From positions 310,001 through 374,000 of the forward strand of contig NZ_JAAGPI010000002.1 in NCBI RefSeq assembly GCF_017104715.1: a stretch of DNA of 64,000 nucleotides, read 5' to 3'. The stretch is from Burkholderia sp. Ac-20365. Its GTDB lineage: Bacteria; Pseudomonadota; Gammaproteobacteria; Burkholderiales; Burkholderiaceae. The notes below the pieces were generated by a model. The model ran no database searches. It was not told the origin of the DNA and saw only the letters and a list, made by a program, of their open reading frames with translations. This document shows positions 62,533 to 64,000 of the stretch, in pieces (the stretch's first letter is position 1; every line of letters begins with the position of its first letter). A program made the position numbers and the translations under genes.

Positions 62533-64000
62533 TTGAAGAGCCATTCCGAAGGCCATTTTGTCCTGCTCGCGCCGATGACGGGTCCCGTCGTCCCGCTCGC
62601 GAAGGTGCCCGACCCGGTGTTTTCGGGCGGCATGTTCGGCGACGGCATCGGTATTGATCCGCTGGAAGGCAAGCTCGTCGCACCGTGCGACGGCGTCGTG
62701 ATGCATCTGGCGCGTACCGGCCACGCTGTCACGATCACGACGGAAGAAGGCGCTGAAATCCTGCTGCATATCGGTATCGACACGGTCGAGCTGAACGGCA
62801 AGGGCTTCGCACCGATGATCGAACAAGGCGCGAAAGTGCGCGCCGGCGATGTGCTGATCGAGTTCGATCAGGACGCGGTTGCGCGTCAGGCGCCGAGTCT
62901 CGTGTCGGTGATCGCGATTGCCAATTCCGATGCGTTCGAAATCGTCGAGCGCGCGGAGAGCGGCAAGCTCACGGCGGGCCAGTCGCCGCTGCTGACGCTG
63001 CGTGTGCGCGATGGCGCGGCTGTGGCTGCATCGCGCGAAGCGTCGAGTGTCACGGAAGAAGCGCGTCAGACCATCGTGCTTGAGCATGCCGGCGGTTTGC
63101 ATGCGCGTCCCGCAGCGCGTGCGCGTGAAGCGGCACGCGGTCTCGATGCGCGCGTCGAAGTGCGTTTCGAAGGCAAGAAGGCGGCGATCGAAAGCGTCGT
63201 CGGCTTGCTTGGCCTGGGCGCGGGGCAGGGCGCGACGGTGGAAATCGTCGGTATCGGCGCGCAGGCGTCGGCGGCCGTTGACGCCGTCGTGCACGAACTG
63301 ACGCGCGAGGCGCATGGCGAAGCGGAAGAAAAACCGGCACGCCAGATGTCACCGGCGCCTGTCACGGTGACGCCGTCGACGAGCGGTGAAGCGCTCCCGC
63401 CGAACACGCTTGCAGGCGTGTGCGCGGCGCCCGGCATCGCGGTCGGCAAACTGGTTCGCTGGGACGATGCCGACATCGATCCGCCGGAAACGACGAGCAA
63501 CACGTCCGCCGCCGAAAGCCGCGCGCTCGACAAGGCCATCGCCGCCGTCGACGCCGAACTGAACACGACCGTGCGCGATGCGTCGCAACGCGGCGCGCAT
63601 GGCGAAGCGGGCATTTTCGCGGTGCACCGCGTGCTGCTCGAAGACCCGACGCTGCTCGACGCCGCGCGCGATCTGATCAGCCTCGGCAAGAGCGCGGGCT
63701 TCGCGTGGCGCGAGGCGATTCGCGCGCAGATCGGCGTGCTGTCGAAAGTCGACGATGCGCTGCTCGCCGAACGTGCCGCCGATCTGCGCGATCTGGAAAA
63801 GCGCGTGCTGCGCGCGCTCGGTTACTCGAACGCGGCATCGCGCTCGCTGCCGGATGAAGCCGTGCTGAGCGCCGACGAATTCACACCGTCGGATCTGTCG
63901 ACGCTGGATCGCAAGCGCGTCACGGCGCTCGTGATGGCGCGCGGCGGCGCGACGTCGCACGCGGCGATCATCGCGCGTCAGGCGGGCATTCCCGCGCTGG
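62533..64000 (+). CDS. nagF: PTS EIIA-HPr-EI fusion for N-acetylglucosamine (partial, runs off right edge)
   Basis: The open frame covers an EIIA-Glc-type domain (about 1-150; phospho-His79 in LLHIGIDTVELNGKGF), an HPr domain (about 180-270; His190 in GGLHARPAARA) and the start of enzyme I (from about 290; active-site segment GGATSHAAIIARQ near the edge). It would energise a GlcNAc EIICB, expected next. The TTG at 62533 has GAGGAG 6 nt upstream; the in-frame ATG at 62509 is weaker. No stop occurs before 64000. Confidence 0.92.
   Translation, partial: MKSHSEGHFVLLAPMTGPVVPLAKVPDPVFSGGMFGDGIGIDPLEGKLVAPCDGVVMHLARTGHAVTITTEEGAEILLHIGIDTVELNGKGFAPMIEQGAKVRAGDVLIEFDQDAVARQAPSLVSVIAIANSDAFEIVERAESGKLTAGQSPLLTLRVRDGAAVAASREASSVTEEARQTIVLEHAGGLHARPAARAREAARGLDARVEVRFEGKKAAIESVVGLLGLGAGQGATVEIVGIGAQASAAVDAVVHELTREAHGEAEEKPARQMSPAPVTVTPSTSGEALPPNTLAGVCAAPGIAVGKLVRWDDADIDPPETTSNTSAAESRALDKAIAAVDAELNTTVRDASQRGAHGEAGIFAVHRVLLEDPTLLDAARDLISLGKSAGFAWREAIRAQIGVLSKVDDALLAERAADLRDLEKRVLRALGYSNAASRSLPDEAVLSADEFTPSDLSTLDRKRVTALVMARGGATSHAAIIARQAGIPAL

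Overview
The window is a GC-rich (about 60-65%) stretch of a Burkholderiaceae primary chromosome, most like Paraburkholderia or Burkholderia. This rests on gene content and order (lipB-lipA, dctABD, ubiK-comM, glnK-amtB, gshA-gshB-EIIA-ptsH-ptsI, the aa3 oxidase operon, the nag cluster) and on typical proteobacterial start and SD use. No taxonomic search was run. Nearly everything is housekeeping or transport. I see no phage, plasmid, CRISPR, rRNA or tRNA. The unusual content is intergenic.

Layout. 1-6.6 kb: end of a membrane protein, a thioredoxin-like ferredoxin, an alpha/beta hydrolase, a D,D-carboxypeptidase, then the lipoate block (DUF493, lipB, lipA), interrupted by a LysR/DUF2917 pair. 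6.7-7.4 kb: first copy of a 654-bp palindromic repeat. 7.6-15.4 kb: Na/phosphate cotransporter, then a DeoR regulator divergent from a glycerophosphodiesterase and a four-gene ABC importer, probably one phosphodiester scavenging locus. 15.4-20.5 kb: dctA-dctB-dctD with a sigma-54 promoter, a tandem upstream activator site and a 9-codon leader. 20.5-24.1 kb: TlpA-like protein, a lipoprotein, an AT-rich convergent gap with two inverted DnaA-box-like sites, comM and ubiK. 24.1-26.4 kb: glnK-amtB under a probable NtrC/sigma-54 promoter. 26.5-27.2 kb: second palindromic repeat. 27.4-32.9 kb: glutathione synthesis (gshA, gshB), then PTS EIIA, HPr and EI without any EIIB or EIIC. 32.9-42.1 kb: moeB, ctpA, gpmA, a rhodanese, grxC, secB, gpsA, a macro-domain protein, trmL, a ComF-like protein and a BioC-like methyltransferase.

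42.2-53.3 kb holds a complete aa3 cytochrome c oxidase locus: structural subunits II, I and III (coxB, ctaD, ctaE), a 45-aa small protein, Cox11, SURF1, heme A synthesis (ctaA, ctaB) and two Sco-like copper proteins. Subunit II carries both a cytochrome c domain and a C-terminal OmpA-like domain. 53.3-57.5 kb: YciI protein, chemoreceptor, FkbM methyltransferase, a solitary MetQ-like protein. 57.6-58.2 kb: third repeat copy, inverted. 58.3-64 kb: a MarR-GNAT fusion and the N-acetylglucosamine cluster (GntR regulator, nagA, a SIS-domain deaminase, and an EIIA-HPr-EI fusion that runs off the right edge).

The best candidate for something little described is the three-copy 653-654 bp repeat. It is bounded by GCTGGCATCCGCG inverted ends, is itself an imperfect palindrome over most of its length, contains a perfect 34-bp palindrome in every copy, and lies each time just downstream of a gene or terminator.
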